Notes: generated by a model from the sequence alone, not told the origin. A stretch of 25,773 nt of DNA from CAYGJN01 sp964350135 (GCA_964350135.1 CAYGJN010000025.1:1-25773); one strand, 5' to 3'. Counted from the first letter of the stretch, positions 1 to 8,383 are shown. Numbers and translations: made by a program.

Positions 1-15
1 ACTAGGAGAGTTTTT

Positions 16-144
16 ATGAAACTTAAAAACATGATAATGATTGCAACACTACTTATGACTTTTGGAACACTTGCTATGGCTGCTTCTGGTTGCTGTGGTT
101 TCAATCTTCCATGCTGTGAGCAGAAGATGGATTGTTGCGATTAA
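16..144 (+). CDS. Tiny exported peptide with three Cys-Cys pairs
   Basis: This 42-codon ORF is preceded by a good ribosome binding site (AGGAG at 4-8) and followed by a strong terminator, so it looks like a complete single-gene unit. Residues 1-22 form a signal peptide: Lys at 2 and 4, a hydrophobic Met/Leu/Thr core, and an AMA end at about residues 20-22. The predicted mature peptide is only about 20 residues long and carries three adjacent cysteine pairs (residues 26-27, 33-34 and 40-41) plus acidic residues. Such spacing could bind metal or form disulfide bonds outside the cytoplasm. I recognise no family. A metal-binding peptide, a disulfide-rich secreted peptide or a small envelope protein are all possible; the coding call is firm, the role is not. 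Confidence 0.75.
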   Translation: MKLKNMIMIATLLMTFGTLAMAASGCCGFNLPCCEQKMDCCD

Positions 145-172
145 AATGCACACTTAAAGCTTTAGTAAGCTG

Positions 173-196
173 CGGGCACCAATGGTGCCCGTTTTT
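173..196 (+). terminator. Rho-independent terminator after the Cys-pair peptide
   Basis: A perfect 8-bp GC-rich stem (CGGGCACC at 173-180 and GGTGCCCG at 184-191) with an AAT loop is followed directly by TTTTT. It lies 28 bp after the stop codon of the small peptide gene. On the minus strand the hairpin is not followed by a T run, so it mainly serves the plus-strand gene. Its last bases overlap the stop codon of the converging ankyrin gene. Confidence 0.93.
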
Positions 197-1016
197 ATTG
201 AAACAGTTCTTTGATTTCTGAGTTTTTAGATTTTAGTCCGTATTCTTTTGCTGTTGTACCCGTAAAATCTTTTGCCTCAGTAGAAGCACCAAGTTCTAAA
301 AGATCTTTAGCAGCTTGAACTCTTTCAAGTGCAATGGCCGTAATAAGTGGAGTATGTCCTGTAATATTTCTAAAGCCTGTATCCAAGTATTCTAACCCAA
401 CTCCAGTACTTTTTTGAAAATGCTCTTTATACTCAACCCATTTGTCATCATATATAGCTGTGAAAATATCATAAGTCATACGTTGAATGGGATCAGAAAA
501 ACTCATAAACTGAGACATTCTTTTATAAACCATTTGAAAAGGAGATAGTGCACAGCCTGCAGCTTTACCATCAAAACTAACGATTAAGATTTCATCCATA
601 TCACTATTAAGAGTTGCTCCTAAGCGATCTCTGAAAGTTAGGTTATAATTATAAGACTCAGAGTTAATGATTTTTCTTAATTGCTCCTCACAGTTTTTAG
701 TGGCCCTGGAGTAATCAAATTGAGCAGTAAGCTTTCTTCTATCTTTAGTGTCTGCTTGAAAAACTTCTGATTGAATATTGTTAACACAACTTAGCCCATA
801 AAAATTTTGTTCAACTATCACGTTTCCAAAAATACTCATTCGTGAGGTCAGATTATACTTTTCAATATTTTCTCTTGCTTCATTTATTTTTTCCTCAAGA
901 GGAGTTTCGCCACATCCCTTATATTGAAGTTCCCAATTGCCCTGCAAACTGTTTTGGACTAAGGTTTTAGCAAAACTCAAATTAAGTAAAAAACCTAAAA
1001 ATAGAATTCGTTTCAT
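195..1016 (-). CDS. Exported protein with C-terminal ankyrin repeats
   Basis: The 273-residue product begins with a signal peptide (MKR, then a Leu/Phe core ending FAK around residue 17), so it is probably periplasmic or envelope-bound. The middle section (about 25-210) starts with a GNWEL stretch like the first strand of lipocalin-type small barrels and has several Cys residues (35, 77, 109, 155 region) that could pair. Residues about 219-273 match the ankyrin consensus: GHTPL, then A-x-E-R-V-x-A-A-K-D-L-L-E-L-G-A, then a second partial repeat starting with TGTTA. Ankyrin repeats bind protein partners. The start is supported by GAGGA shortly upstream of the ATG. The specific partner and function are unknown. 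Confidence 0.8.
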   Translation of the reverse strand: MKRILFLGFLLNLSFAKTLVQNSLQGNWELQYKGCGETPLEEKINEARENIEKYNLTSRMSIFGNVIVEQNFYGLSCVNNIQSEVFQADTKDRRKLTAQFDYSRATKNCEEQLRKIINSESYNYNLTFRDRLGATLNSDMDEILIVSFDGKAAGCALSPFQMVYKRMSQFMSFSDPIQRMTYDIFTAIYDDKWVEYKEHFQKSTGVGLEYLDTGFRNITGHTPLITAIALERVQAAKDLLELGASTEAKDFTGTTAKEYGLKSKNSEIKELFQ

Positions 1017-1097
1017 AATATCCTCACAAACAAAGTTCTATCTCTTTGCAGGCCATGCGATAAGTGACAATTTCTATCTTTGTCATTTTTACAATGC

Positions 1098-1346
1098 TTA
1101 CTCAGAGCAAAGAGATTTCAAGTATTGAGATAGATAATAGAGGGATTGGTCCACAGCCTCTTGGGGATCATCAAAATTATAAAGAGATTTCAGGTGCTTA
1201 TATATCTTCTTGCTCTCTTTTTGAACAAGAACGATCTCAGTTGTGAATTGCTCTTGATATTTAGCTATTGTAATCCTTCCAAGAAGATAATGATTATCTT
1301 CGATTGGGACCAAAAAATCTTGTGGAAGCTCTTTAATTTCAATCAT
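1098..1346 (-). CDS. Small hypothetical cytoplasmic protein
   Basis: An 82-residue ORF with no signal peptide and no membrane segment. Its composition is that of a real soluble protein: alternating hydrophobic and charged residues in the first half (beta-like) and an amphipathic helix with DDPQEAVDQSL near residues 59-67. It lies between the ankyrin gene and the divergent HD-GYP gene, with only 42 bp to the latter. No convincing ribosome binding site precedes the ATG. Competing ORFs on the plus strand here look non-coding because they are rich in Ile/Phe/Cys runs and overlap this one. I do not recognise a family. Confidence 0.6.
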   Translation of the reverse strand: MIEIKELPQDFLVPIEDNHYLLGRITIAKYQEQFTTEIVLVQKESKKIYKHLKSLYNFDDPQEAVDQSLYYLSQYLKSLCSE

Positions 1347-1388
1347 TTAAAACTCAGCAAAAGAAATACTTAAGCATTTTACCTGGGT

Positions 1389-2420
1389 ATGCCGATAATG
1401 ACTATAGACAATTACGGAGAGGATATTGTGGCTGAAGAACTAGGCCCCGACATTGAATTTATCCAGGTCAGTCTGTCTTTAATAGGCAAGCTGAAAAAGA
1501 AGCTGGTCTTTGATGTCTACGTTCAAAGAACTTCTAATAAGTATTCAAAGCTTTTCAAAAAAGGCGATGAACTAGAAGCATCTAGAGTTCAACAGTATAC
1601 AGATAAAGGAATTAAGTTTTTCTACGTCACCTCTAGTGATTATGAAATCTATAACCGGTATCTAGATGCCTTGGGTACTAAGTTTTTAGACCCTAAATCA
1701 AAAGGCTCCATAAAAGACAGCGCTCTCATTATGAAAGAGCTTGTCCAAGCCTCAATAATTGATATCCATAAAGCAACTCAGATTGAGCCAGAACAAGTAC
1801 AAAGAGCAGAGCTTGTTGTGAACTCTTGTATTAATCATGTTGAAAAAAACCCTAATGTGATGATGAAGATCATCGCCAGCATGGCAAGCTATGACTATCT
1901 CTATCGTCATGCCATTATGTGCAGTATGTTCTCTGTTATGCTAGCAAAGGCAGATGGAGTAATGAAAGAAAGTACCCTTACAAGTATTGGTCTAGGAGCT
2001 TTTTTACATGATATTGGTGTCTGCCAATTAAGCTTTGATCCAGAAGGAAAAAAAGACCTTAATGCGGAAGAAAGAAAAGAAATGAACCGCCACCCTGAAA
2101 TTGGAAAGCGAATGCTTGATGCCGTAAAGGGAGTGAGAGACGAAGTTCTTTTTATAATCATGCAACATCATGAACAACCCAACGGCCAAGGTTATCCAAA
2201 TGGTCTGCGTGGTGAGAGTATTTATAGACCAGCTCGAATGGTGGCCATTGCAGATTCTTTTTCAGCACTTGTCTCCAACCGCCCTTTTAGAGAGGCTGTT
2301 AGCGCAAAGACAGCAATTCGAATTATGAAAACTGATCTTGGTAAATTTGATAAAAAACTCCTTGAGAAATTCGCTGTTCTTATTCTAGGTGAAGATTATA
2401 CAACTGAAGAAGAGTACTAA
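1389..2420 (+). CDS. HD-GYP domain protein (putative cyclic-di-GMP phosphodiesterase)
   Basis: Residues 160-330 form an HD-GYP domain, the family that hydrolyses cyclic-di-GMP. The metal and substrate residues are present: H174, the HDIG motif (H207, D208), H235, the HHE triplet at 260-262, GYP at 268-270, D289 and N-R-P at 297-299. HHE is followed by QPNGQGYP, so the signature is complete and catalysis looks possible. Residues 1-150 are a separate N-terminal region with a small beta domain (about 20-85) and a helical linker, but no receiver-domain aspartate signature and no membrane segment, so this is a cytoplasmic enzyme whose input is unknown. A start at 1398 is an alternative; neither ATG has a clear ribosome binding site. 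In predatory bacteria c-di-GMP controls switching between motility and prey entry. Confidence 0.93.
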   Translation: MPIMTIDNYGEDIVAEELGPDIEFIQVSLSLIGKLKKKLVFDVYVQRTSNKYSKLFKKGDELEASRVQQYTDKGIKFFYVTSSDYEIYNRYLDALGTKFLDPKSKGSIKDSALIMKELVQASIIDIHKATQIEPEQVQRAELVVNSCINHVEKNPNVMMKIIASMASYDYLYRHAIMCSMFSVMLAKADGVMKESTLTSIGLGAFLHDIGVCQLSFDPEGKKDLNAEERKEMNRHPEIGKRMLDAVKGVRDEVLFIIMQHHEQPNGQGYPNGLRGESIYRPARMVAIADSFSALVSNRPFREAVSAKTAIRIMKTDLGKFDKKLLEKFAVLILGEDYTTEEEY

Positions 2421-2486
2421 CTTTCCAGAATACCCGACCTTTCAACTTTTACCTCTTAACAAAACGCGCACATACTTTTCCCAAGC

Positions 2487-2509
2487 CTATAAGTTGTGTA
2501 AACTTATAG
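2487..2509. promoter_or_regulatory. Perfect 9-bp inverted repeat upstream of sdhC
   Basis: CTATAAGTT (2487-2495) and AACTTATAG (2501-2509) form an exact dyad around a 5-bp GTGTA centre, 60 bp before the sdhC start and 67 bp after the HD-GYP stop. The left arm contains TATAAG, a near-consensus -10 hexamer, so a bound repressor would cover a promoter. It is too AT-rich and has no T tract, so a terminator is unlikely. The regulator is unknown. Confidence 0.5.
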
Positions 2510-2556
2510 AGAATCGCATCCATTTCCCTATGACTAACTCATGGCCTCATGAGCAA

Positions 2557-2562
2557 AAGGAG
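2557..2562 (+). promoter_or_regulatory. Ribosome binding site fixing the sdhC start
   Basis: AAGGAG lies 7 bases before the ATG at 2570. An in-frame ATG at 2549 lies upstream of this site and so is not the likely start. Confidence 0.9.
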
Positions 2563-2569
2563 TACTTTA

Positions 2570-3268
2570 ATGAGCACCAGATCCTGGTTTGCCCGCTATC
2601 TTAATTCCTCCATTGGCAAAAAACAGCTAATGGGAATTACTGGGCTTATGCTTTGTGGGTTTTTACTCACTCACCTACTTGGCAATCTTCTTATGTATGT
2701 AAGCAGTGATGCATTTAATCTCTATGCTTACAAACTCACAAGCAATCCTCTTATCTATGCATTAGAGACTGTTCTTGGGTTAATTTTTCTGGCCCATATA
2801 GCCTTGGCCATTCGACTTATCCTTGAAAACAAAAGAGCACGTCCGGAGCCATATTATATGAAGGTTAGAACAGGACGTGGAACAACCTTTGCTTCAAATA
2901 CTATGCCTTACACAGGAATGATTGGACTTATCTTTCTCGTGATTCATATTCTAAACTTTAGACTGGCCACAGTTATGGGAACAGATGTGAGTATGGCAAT
3001 GGTAGATGGAATTGAGATGACTGATCTGTACAGTTTAGTCATTCAACATTTTCTAAATCCAATGAACGTGGGAATTTATCTTATTGGTGTTATTGCTCTT
3101 GGGATACATGTTAGTCATGGTTTTCAGTCAGCTTTTCAATCTTTGGGAGTTAATCATCCCAAGTACACACCATGTATACAAAAGCTTTCACTTTACTACG
3201 CCCTTTTTATAACTATCGGTTTTAGTTCTCTTCCAATTTGGGCCTATCTCACTGGAGGTAACTTATGA
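2570..3268 (+). CDS. sdhC: Succinate dehydrogenase/fumarate reductase cytochrome b subunit, b558 family
   Basis: The 232-residue product is an integral membrane protein with five predicted helices (roughly 18-44, 62-86, 114-136, 160-183 and 204-227). It anchors the SdhAB enzyme to the inner membrane, binds two b haems and passes electrons to or from quinone. Candidate haem-ligand histidines lie within or at the ends of helices: H35, H76, H126, H180 and H183. A single five-helix subunit and no separate sdhD is the b558 layout known from Bacillus, Wolinella and deltaproteobacteria-like lineages, which mostly use menaquinone. Its last codons overlap the sdhA start by four bases (ATGA at 3265), indicating translational coupling. 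The start at 2570 is set by AAGGAG at 2557. Confidence 0.95.
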   Translation: MSTRSWFARYLNSSIGKKQLMGITGLMLCGFLLTHLLGNLLMYVSSDAFNLYAYKLTSNPLIYALETVLGLIFLAHIALAIRLILENKRARPEPYYMKVRTGRGTTFASNTMPYTGMIGLIFLVIHILNFRLATVMGTDVSMAMVDGIEMTDLYSLVIQHFLNPMNVGIYLIGVIALGIHVSHGFQSAFQSLGVNHPKYTPCIQKLSLYYALFITIGFSSLPIWAYLTGGNL

Positions 3269-5181
3269 GCAAATTAGATTCAAAAATTCCAGAAGGTGAT
3301 ATTAGAGAAAAATGGGATAATGCTCGTTTTTCAAATAAACTTGTTAACCCATCCAATAAAAGAAAATACAAAGTTATTGTTGTTGGAACAGGTCTTGCCG
3401 GTGCTTCAGCCGCTGCAACATTAAGTGAGCTTGGTTATCAAGTTGAAACTTTTTGCATTCAAGACTCTCCTAGAAGAGCGCACTCAATTGCCGCCCAAGG
3501 TGGTATTAACGCTGCCAAGAACTACCCAAACGATGGGGATAGTGTATGGAGACTTTTCTATGACACTGTTAAAGGTGGTGACTATAGATCTCGTGAGGCA
3601 AATGTTTATCGTCTTGCTCAAGTGGCCAATAGTATTATTGATCAATGTGCTGCTCAAGGGATCCCTTTTGCTCGTGAGTATGGTGGAACTTTATCAAATA
3701 GATCTTTTGGCGGGGCCCAGGTTTCTAGGACCTTCTATGCCAGAGGACAAACTGGTCAACAACTTTTACTAGGTGCTTACTCGGCACTTATGAAACAAAT
3801 TGGAAACGGCAAGATCACTTCTTACACCAGAAGAGAAATGGTTGATCTTGTGATGGTTGATGGTAAGGCTAGAGGGATTATTGTTAGAAATCTAATTACT
3901 GGTGAATACGAAAGATATATGGCCGATGCAGTTCTTCTTTGCACTGGTGGCTACGGTAATGTTTTTTATCTTTCCACAAATGCCATGGCATCAAACTGTA
4001 CTGCAGCCTGGAGAGCACATAGACGAGGGGCTTATTTTGCTAACCCTTGTTTCACACAGATTCATCCAACATGTATTCCTGTTCACGGAGAAAATCAGTC
4101 TAAGCTAACCCTTATGTCTGAATCACTGAGAAACGATGGTCGTGTTTGGGTCCCTAAAAAAGAAGGGGATAAAAGATCGGCCAATGAAATCCCTGAAGAA
4201 GATCGTGATTATTACCTAGAAAGAGTTTATCCATCATTTGGTAACCTTGCTCCTAGAGATGTTTCTTCAAGACAAGCAAAGTATAGAACTGATGAAGGAC
4301 GTGGTGTTGGTGAAACAGGACTAGCAGTCTATTTGGATTTCCGCGATGCTATTAAACGAGATGGAAAAGATGCCATTGAGGAACGTTATGGAAATCTTTT
4401 TGAGATGTATGAGAGAATCACTGATGATAATCCGTATATCGTTCCAATGAGAATCTATCCTGCTGTCCACTACACTATGGGTGGTCTCTGGGTTGACTAT
4501 AATCTTCAAAGTAATATCCCAGGGCTTTTTGTTCTAGGAGAAGCAAATTTTTCCGATCACGGTGCAAATAGGCTTGGAGCTTCTGCTCTTATGCAAGGTT
4601 TGGCTGATGGTTATTTTGTGATTCCTTATACTCTTGGCAATTATTTAGGTTCTGAGAAATTAGAAAAAATTACCACTGATCATGATGCATTTAATGAAGC
4701 TGAAAATAATGCCAAATCAATTGCAGATAAACTTATCAATATCAAAGGATCTAAACCTGTTGATTATTACCATAAGAAACTTGGAAATATTATGTGGGAG
4801 TATGTAGGAATGGGCCGTAATGAAAAAGGCCTTAAAACTGCAATCACAGAAATCCAAAAAGTTCGCGAAGAGTTTTGGCAAAATGTAAAAATCCCTGGAG
4901 ACCCTGAGTCTATTAATATTGAGCTTGAAAAGGCCAATAGAGTTGCTGACTTCATGGAGCTAGGTGAACTTATGGCAAGGGATGCTCTTGAAAGAAGAGA
5001 GTCTTGTGGAGGTCACTTTAGAGAAGAGTCCCAGACCGAAGACAATGAGGCCAAAAGAGATGATGAGAAATTCTCACATGTTGCTGCATGGGAATTTAAA
5101 GGGACAAATAAAGAGCCCACTCGTCATATTGAAGAGCTTAAGTTTGAATATTGTAAACCATCAACTAGATCTTATAAGTAG
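3265..5181 (+). CDS. sdhA: Succinate dehydrogenase/fumarate reductase flavoprotein subunit
   Basis: This 638-residue subunit oxidises succinate to fumarate (or the reverse) with covalently bound FAD on the cytoplasmic face. An FAD-binding GxGxxG motif is at residues 41-46, and H73 in RRAHSIAAQGG is the expected flavin-linked histidine. Downstream are the TQIHPTC and HYTMGGLWVD motifs of the active site and the FAD-contacting stretch with GEANFSDHGANRLGASAL. The length and the longer N-terminal extension (about 35 residues before the FAD fold) fit the b558-linked type rather than the E. coli type. It is the second gene of sdhCAB, overlapping sdhC by four bases and lying 9 bases ahead of sdhB. 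Confidence 0.98.
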   Translation: MSKLDSKIPEGDIREKWDNARFSNKLVNPSNKRKYKVIVVGTGLAGASAAATLSELGYQVETFCIQDSPRRAHSIAAQGGINAAKNYPNDGDSVWRLFYDTVKGGDYRSREANVYRLAQVANSIIDQCAAQGIPFAREYGGTLSNRSFGGAQVSRTFYARGQTGQQLLLGAYSALMKQIGNGKITSYTRREMVDLVMVDGKARGIIVRNLITGEYERYMADAVLLCTGGYGNVFYLSTNAMASNCTAAWRAHRRGAYFANPCFTQIHPTCIPVHGENQSKLTLMSESLRNDGRVWVPKKEGDKRSANEIPEEDRDYYLERVYPSFGNLAPRDVSSRQAKYRTDEGRGVGETGLAVYLDFRDAIKRDGKDAIEERYGNLFEMYERITDDNPYIVPMRIYPAVHYTMGGLWVDYNLQSNIPGLFVLGEANFSDHGANRLGASALMQGLADGYFVIPYTLGNYLGSEKLEKITTDHDAFNEAENNAKSIADKLINIKGSKPVDYYHKKLGNIMWEYVGMGRNEKGLKTAITEIQKVREEFWQNVKIPGDPESINIELEKANRVADFMELGELMARDALERRESCGGHFREESQTEDNEAKRDDEKFSHVAAWEFKGTNKEPTRHIEELKFEYCKPSTRSYK

Positions 5182-5190
5182 GAGTAACTT

Positions 5191-5955
5191 ATGAGTAAAC
5201 GTACAATGAAATTATTTTTAAAAATCTGGCGTCAGCCAAACTCTAAAACTAAAGGTGCCATGAAGGACTACACTTTAGAAGGAGTAAGCCCTGATATGTC
5301 ATTTCTTGAAATGCTTGATCACCTCAATATGAAACTTATTGAACAAGGCGATGATCCTGTTGTTTATGATCATGATTGCAGAGAAGGCATTTGTGGCATG
5401 TGTTCTCTTATGATTAATGGACAGGCCCACGGGCCTGAAGCCTTAACGACCACTTGCCAACTTCATATGAGAAAATTTAAAGACGGTGACACAATTGTCA
5501 TTGAGCCTTTTAGAGCAAAAGCTATGCCTGTTCAAAAAGACTTAATGGTTGATAGAAGTGCCTTTGACGATATTATTGCAAACGGTGGTTATATTTCTGT
5601 GAATACTGGTAACGCTCCAGATGCTAATGCAATTCCGGTGGGTAAAGAAAATGCTGACCTTGCCATGGATGCAGCAGCATGTATTGGATGCGCAGCATGT
5701 GTTGCATCATGTCCGAATGGTTCGGCCATGTTATTTGTCTCTGCCAAGATGAGTCAACTTGCCCTACTACCTCAAGGACAACCAGAGAGACAGAAGCGGG
5801 CCCAATCAATGGTTAATAAGATGGATGATCTTGGATTTGGAAATTGCACAAACCATGCAGAATGCGAAGCTACATGCCCTAAGGGAATTAGTATTTCCAA
5901 TATTGCCCGTATGAACCGTGACTATCTTTCTTCTGTTCTTAAGAACAATTCATAA
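5191..5955 (+). CDS. sdhB: Succinate dehydrogenase/fumarate reductase iron-sulfur subunit
   Basis: The 254-residue subunit carries electrons between SdhA flavin and SdhC haem/quinone. The N-terminal [2Fe-2S] domain has C63, C68, C71 and C89 (CREGICGMC and a later C). The C-terminal part has C164, C167, C170 and C174 followed by Pro, then C219, C225 and C229 followed by Pro, matching the ligand pattern of the [4Fe-4S] and [3Fe-4S] clusters. The ribosome binding site AGGAG (5180-5184) overlaps the TAG stop of sdhA, so the two genes are tightly coupled. A strong hairpin terminator follows at 5965, making this the last gene of the operon. Confidence 0.98.
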   Translation: MSKRTMKLFLKIWRQPNSKTKGAMKDYTLEGVSPDMSFLEMLDHLNMKLIEQGDDPVVYDHDCREGICGMCSLMINGQAHGPEALTTTCQLHMRKFKDGDTIVIEPFRAKAMPVQKDLMVDRSAFDDIIANGGYISVNTGNAPDANAIPVGKENADLAMDAAACIGCAACVASCPNGSAMLFVSAKMSQLALLPQGQPERQKRAQSMVNKMDDLGFGNCTNHAECEATCPKGISISNIARMNRDYLSSVLKNNS

Positions 5956-5964
5956 ATAAAATTG

Positions 5965-6015
5965 AGTCACTCAAATAACAGGATTTTTCTTGTTACTTGA
6001 GTGACTTGGTCTTTT
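5965..6015 (+). terminator. Terminator of the sdhCAB operon
   Basis: A 16-bp stem with one A/C mismatch (5965-5980 paired with 5991-6006) and a 10-base T-rich loop, followed by TGGTCTTTT. It begins 9 bases after the sdhB stop. The T tract is imperfect, but the stem is long and well placed. Confidence 0.8.
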
Positions 6016-6059
6016 CAAGCTGATAGAATTTTTTTTTAATACTCATTAGGAAAATGACA

Positions 6060-7937
6060 ATGATCGTAAAAAGCATGGTTGCTTTATTCTTTATCTCTTT
6101 AAGTTTTTCTATTAACGCTGCTTACAGAACGGCTGAACCTCAGCAAGTATTTAAAAAATTAGAATCCCCAAGCTCTGCCATTGTTACCCAGGCCGAAAAA
6201 ATTTTTACTGATCTCTCCACACAGGTTGAGTTTGATCTCTTTGATTTTAAAAATAAAAGTAGTTTTAGTTTCTCCCCAAAGTACAAATTTAATATAGATA
6301 AGGCCCTAGAGGGTGGCTATTATACACGAACTGACCTCTGGAGATTAAAAACTAAAGTTGACGGTGGAGTCATTCTTGATCATATAAACACTCCTTATAG
6401 CTTTGGTCTTTCTAAAAAGGCCCAAGCAAAATTCATTAGACAATTTGCAACAAAAGAAGAGGCTTGGAGAGCAAGACCATATACATTATTAAATATCCCT
6501 ACTAATGCGGAAAAAGCACTTTCTTTAAACTATGGTGATTATATTTCCGTGCCATCAACCATGAATCTTTTTATGGGGCTCTCTGCTGAATATAATCCAG
6601 GTCTTTTAGATTTCGGAATTTTTGATCTTATTATATTAAGAGGAAGCTTTACTATTAATTTTTTAAAGCTCGAAGGTAGCAAGATTCGACTTAAGATTTT
6701 TGCTGGAAATGGTTGGGGCAATACCTTTGGTGCTTATACAGAAGCAGTCTTTAAAGTCTTTGGAATCAATATTCTAGATTCATTTGTCACAAGTCTTATT
6801 GATTGGGATTTACTTGAAGCCTATAACGACCAATCAGCAGCTGATTACCTAGTTTTTGATTATATCTTTGATCTTTCAAGTGCAGAGGCTAGAGATGCTT
6901 TTAATTCCATTGCCACACCAAGCATGCTTTTAAATGATGCTAAATTACTCAAAGATGTTTTTGATGATAATCATCCTGAACTACAAGCTTTTAGTGATCT
7001 GGAAAAAGTAGAAAAGATTGTTAACCAAGACAAATATTTAGAGACTAAAAGAATAGAAAAAGTTTATGAAGCCTACAATGACATGAAAGTTCATAATAAA
7101 GTCTTTAGCATTGATCTTTTCTTTTTCAATTTTGATAAAAAACATACAACAATAAAAAACAAACTCACTTTAATTAAAGATGATAACAAATCCTATTATT
7201 ACTCACCTTCATTTATTAAAAGCCAAAATATAAAACTAAATCTTGGTTTTAAATACATGCACGAGAAATGGAGATATTCACTTTTTACAATCTACGACAC
7301 TAATCCTGAGTTTAGTGAAGTTAGTTTTTCTGATTTTGGACATATCTATAAAGAACTTGATCATAACTTTTCAACAAATGAACAAAAAAGACTTATTCGT
7401 TATTTAAGATTGAATATCCCTGACGACATCTTTGAACAAGTAGACTGGAAAGACTGGTCTTTTAATAACCCTCAAGAGTTATCTTCAAAGGATATTACAA
7501 CTTATAATATCGAATTCTTTGTGAATAAAACTGGTGTTAATACAATTGCTCAATATAGTTTTGATGAGATCTATGAAAAAATTTCGACACTCAAATACTC
7601 AGAAATATTTAAAAAATATAAAGATGAGCAAAGAAAAGAAAAAGAAGTTAAAAAGCTGGCAGAAACAATCTATCTCTCATTTTCACCACAATCACCACTA
7701 GATAGTTATGGTAAGTCAGAAAAATTTCTAAAGCTTAAAAAGAAAAAATATTTCAGAAACTTTGCATCAGCTATTTTAAAAACCTTGCTAACAGAACAAG
7801 AGTATCTTTTATCAGTCTATTATAAGTTTATAATAAGTGCCGAAAATGCTCAAAATGTAAGTTTTATGTTTGGTGAAAATGATATTTATCAGAGTAAACT
7901 TTACTATCAAGACCTTGAATCAATCCTAGAATACTAA
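6060..7937 (+). CDS. Large exported protein of unknown function
   Basis: The 625-residue product starts with a signal peptide (MIVKSMV, a Phe/Leu/Ser core, then INA-A near residue 21), so it is exported. The ATG at 6060 is preferred over 6054 because the TAGGA at 6047-6051 is too close to the earlier one. The rest has no membrane helices. Residues 40-270 are rich in alternating hydrophobic strands with a glycine-rich GNGWGNTFGAY stretch (about 218-228) that includes hydrophobic blocks, and the second half is mixed helix with many Lys/Asp/Tyr, including a highly charged KDEQRKEKEVKKL segment. Base and codon use match the neighbours. It stands alone between the sdh terminator and a converging gene with which it overlaps by four bases. 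I recognise no family. Confidence 0.85.
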   Translation: MIVKSMVALFFISLSFSINAAYRTAEPQQVFKKLESPSSAIVTQAEKIFTDLSTQVEFDLFDFKNKSSFSFSPKYKFNIDKALEGGYYTRTDLWRLKTKVDGGVILDHINTPYSFGLSKKAQAKFIRQFATKEEAWRARPYTLLNIPTNAEKALSLNYGDYISVPSTMNLFMGLSAEYNPGLLDFGIFDLIILRGSFTINFLKLEGSKIRLKIFAGNGWGNTFGAYTEAVFKVFGINILDSFVTSLIDWDLLEAYNDQSAADYLVFDYIFDLSSAEARDAFNSIATPSMLLNDAKLLKDVFDDNHPELQAFSDLEKVEKIVNQDKYLETKRIEKVYEAYNDMKVHNKVFSIDLFFFNFDKKHTTIKNKLTLIKDDNKSYYYSPSFIKSQNIKLNLGFKYMHEKWRYSLFTIYDTNPEFSEVSFSDFGHIYKELDHNFSTNEQKRLIRYLRLNIPDDIFEQVDWKDWSFNNPQELSSKDITTYNIEFFVNKTGVNTIAQYSFDEIYEKISTLKYSEIFKKYKDEQRKEKEVKKLAETIYLSFSPQSPLDSYGKSEKFLKLKKKKYFRNFASAILKTLLTEQEYLLSVYYKFIISAENAQNVSFMFGENDIYQSKLYYQDLESILEY

Positions 7938-8383
7938 AGATTTGCAGCCTCTTTAGTACACTCTTTTAACCCAAATAGTATTTTCTTTTTCTTGGCACGC
8001 ATTCCTTTCTTTCTCTCTTCATATCTCCCGGTACCTTTTGTGAAATCTATAAGCAGCTGCATTTTATGAAGTCTAAAAAATCCAGAGCTACGATATGTGA
8101 GATCAAAAATATTATCTTTATAATTTATCTCACCACTAAAAAAATCAGATTGCTCTATAAGGTCTCCAGCTTGATTAATCACAAGCATTTTTATAATAGA
8201 TGAATCAAATAAATTAGACAGGTTCATAACTTCTTCGTAAGGCGGTTGCTCACCATTGGACAATAAAATAGGCACCATAGAGATCTCAACTTGGTGGTTC
8301 TCTTTTTCCTCTAAACAAGAAATAATGAGCTCTTCACTATATGCATTTAAAACGAATACTAAGATAACTAAAAGATATTTCAT
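7934..8383 (-). CDS. Small exported protein, paralogue of the upstream neighbour
   Basis: A 149-residue protein with a signal peptide (MKYLLVILVFVLNAYS, cleavage near 16) and a mature region of beta type. It has one Cys near each end of the mature chain (C23 in IISC, and one in KECTKEAA near the C-terminus), which may form a disulfide. The segment N-Q-A-G-D-L-I-E-Q-S-D-F-F-S-G lines up with the same part of the product of 8458-8892, and both end with a Cys followed by an Ala/Glu tail, so the two are tandem duplicates. A Lys/Arg-rich stretch precedes the last Cys. Translation is supported by a strong GAGGAGAGGGG before the ATG. Function unknown. Confidence 0.8.
   Translation of the reverse strand: MKYLLVILVFVLNAYSEELIISCLEEKENHQVEISMVPILLSNGEQPPYEEVMNLSNLFDSSIIKMLVINQAGDLIEQSDFFSGEINYKDNIFDLTYRSSGFFRLHKMQLLIDFTKGTGRYEERKKGMRAKKKKILFGLKECTKEAANL

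Noticed and set aside
1065..1085. Inverted repeat TGACAA and TTGTCA with a 9-base spacer upstream of the ankyrin gene
   Set aside because: Six-base arms in AT-rich DNA arise by chance often; there is no clear promoter with it.
937..1373. Several plus-strand ORFs (937-1128, 1064-1246, 1146-1373) opposite small minus-strand genes
   Set aside because: They overlap each other and the minus-strand ORFs, lack ribosome binding sites and have Ile/Phe/Cys-rich, low-quality compositions, so they look like chance frames.
3265..5181. Possibility that the sdhA/sdhB genes encode a dedicated fumarate reductase
   Set aside because: Sequence motifs do not separate the two directions; the b558 layout serves both, so the neutral name is used.
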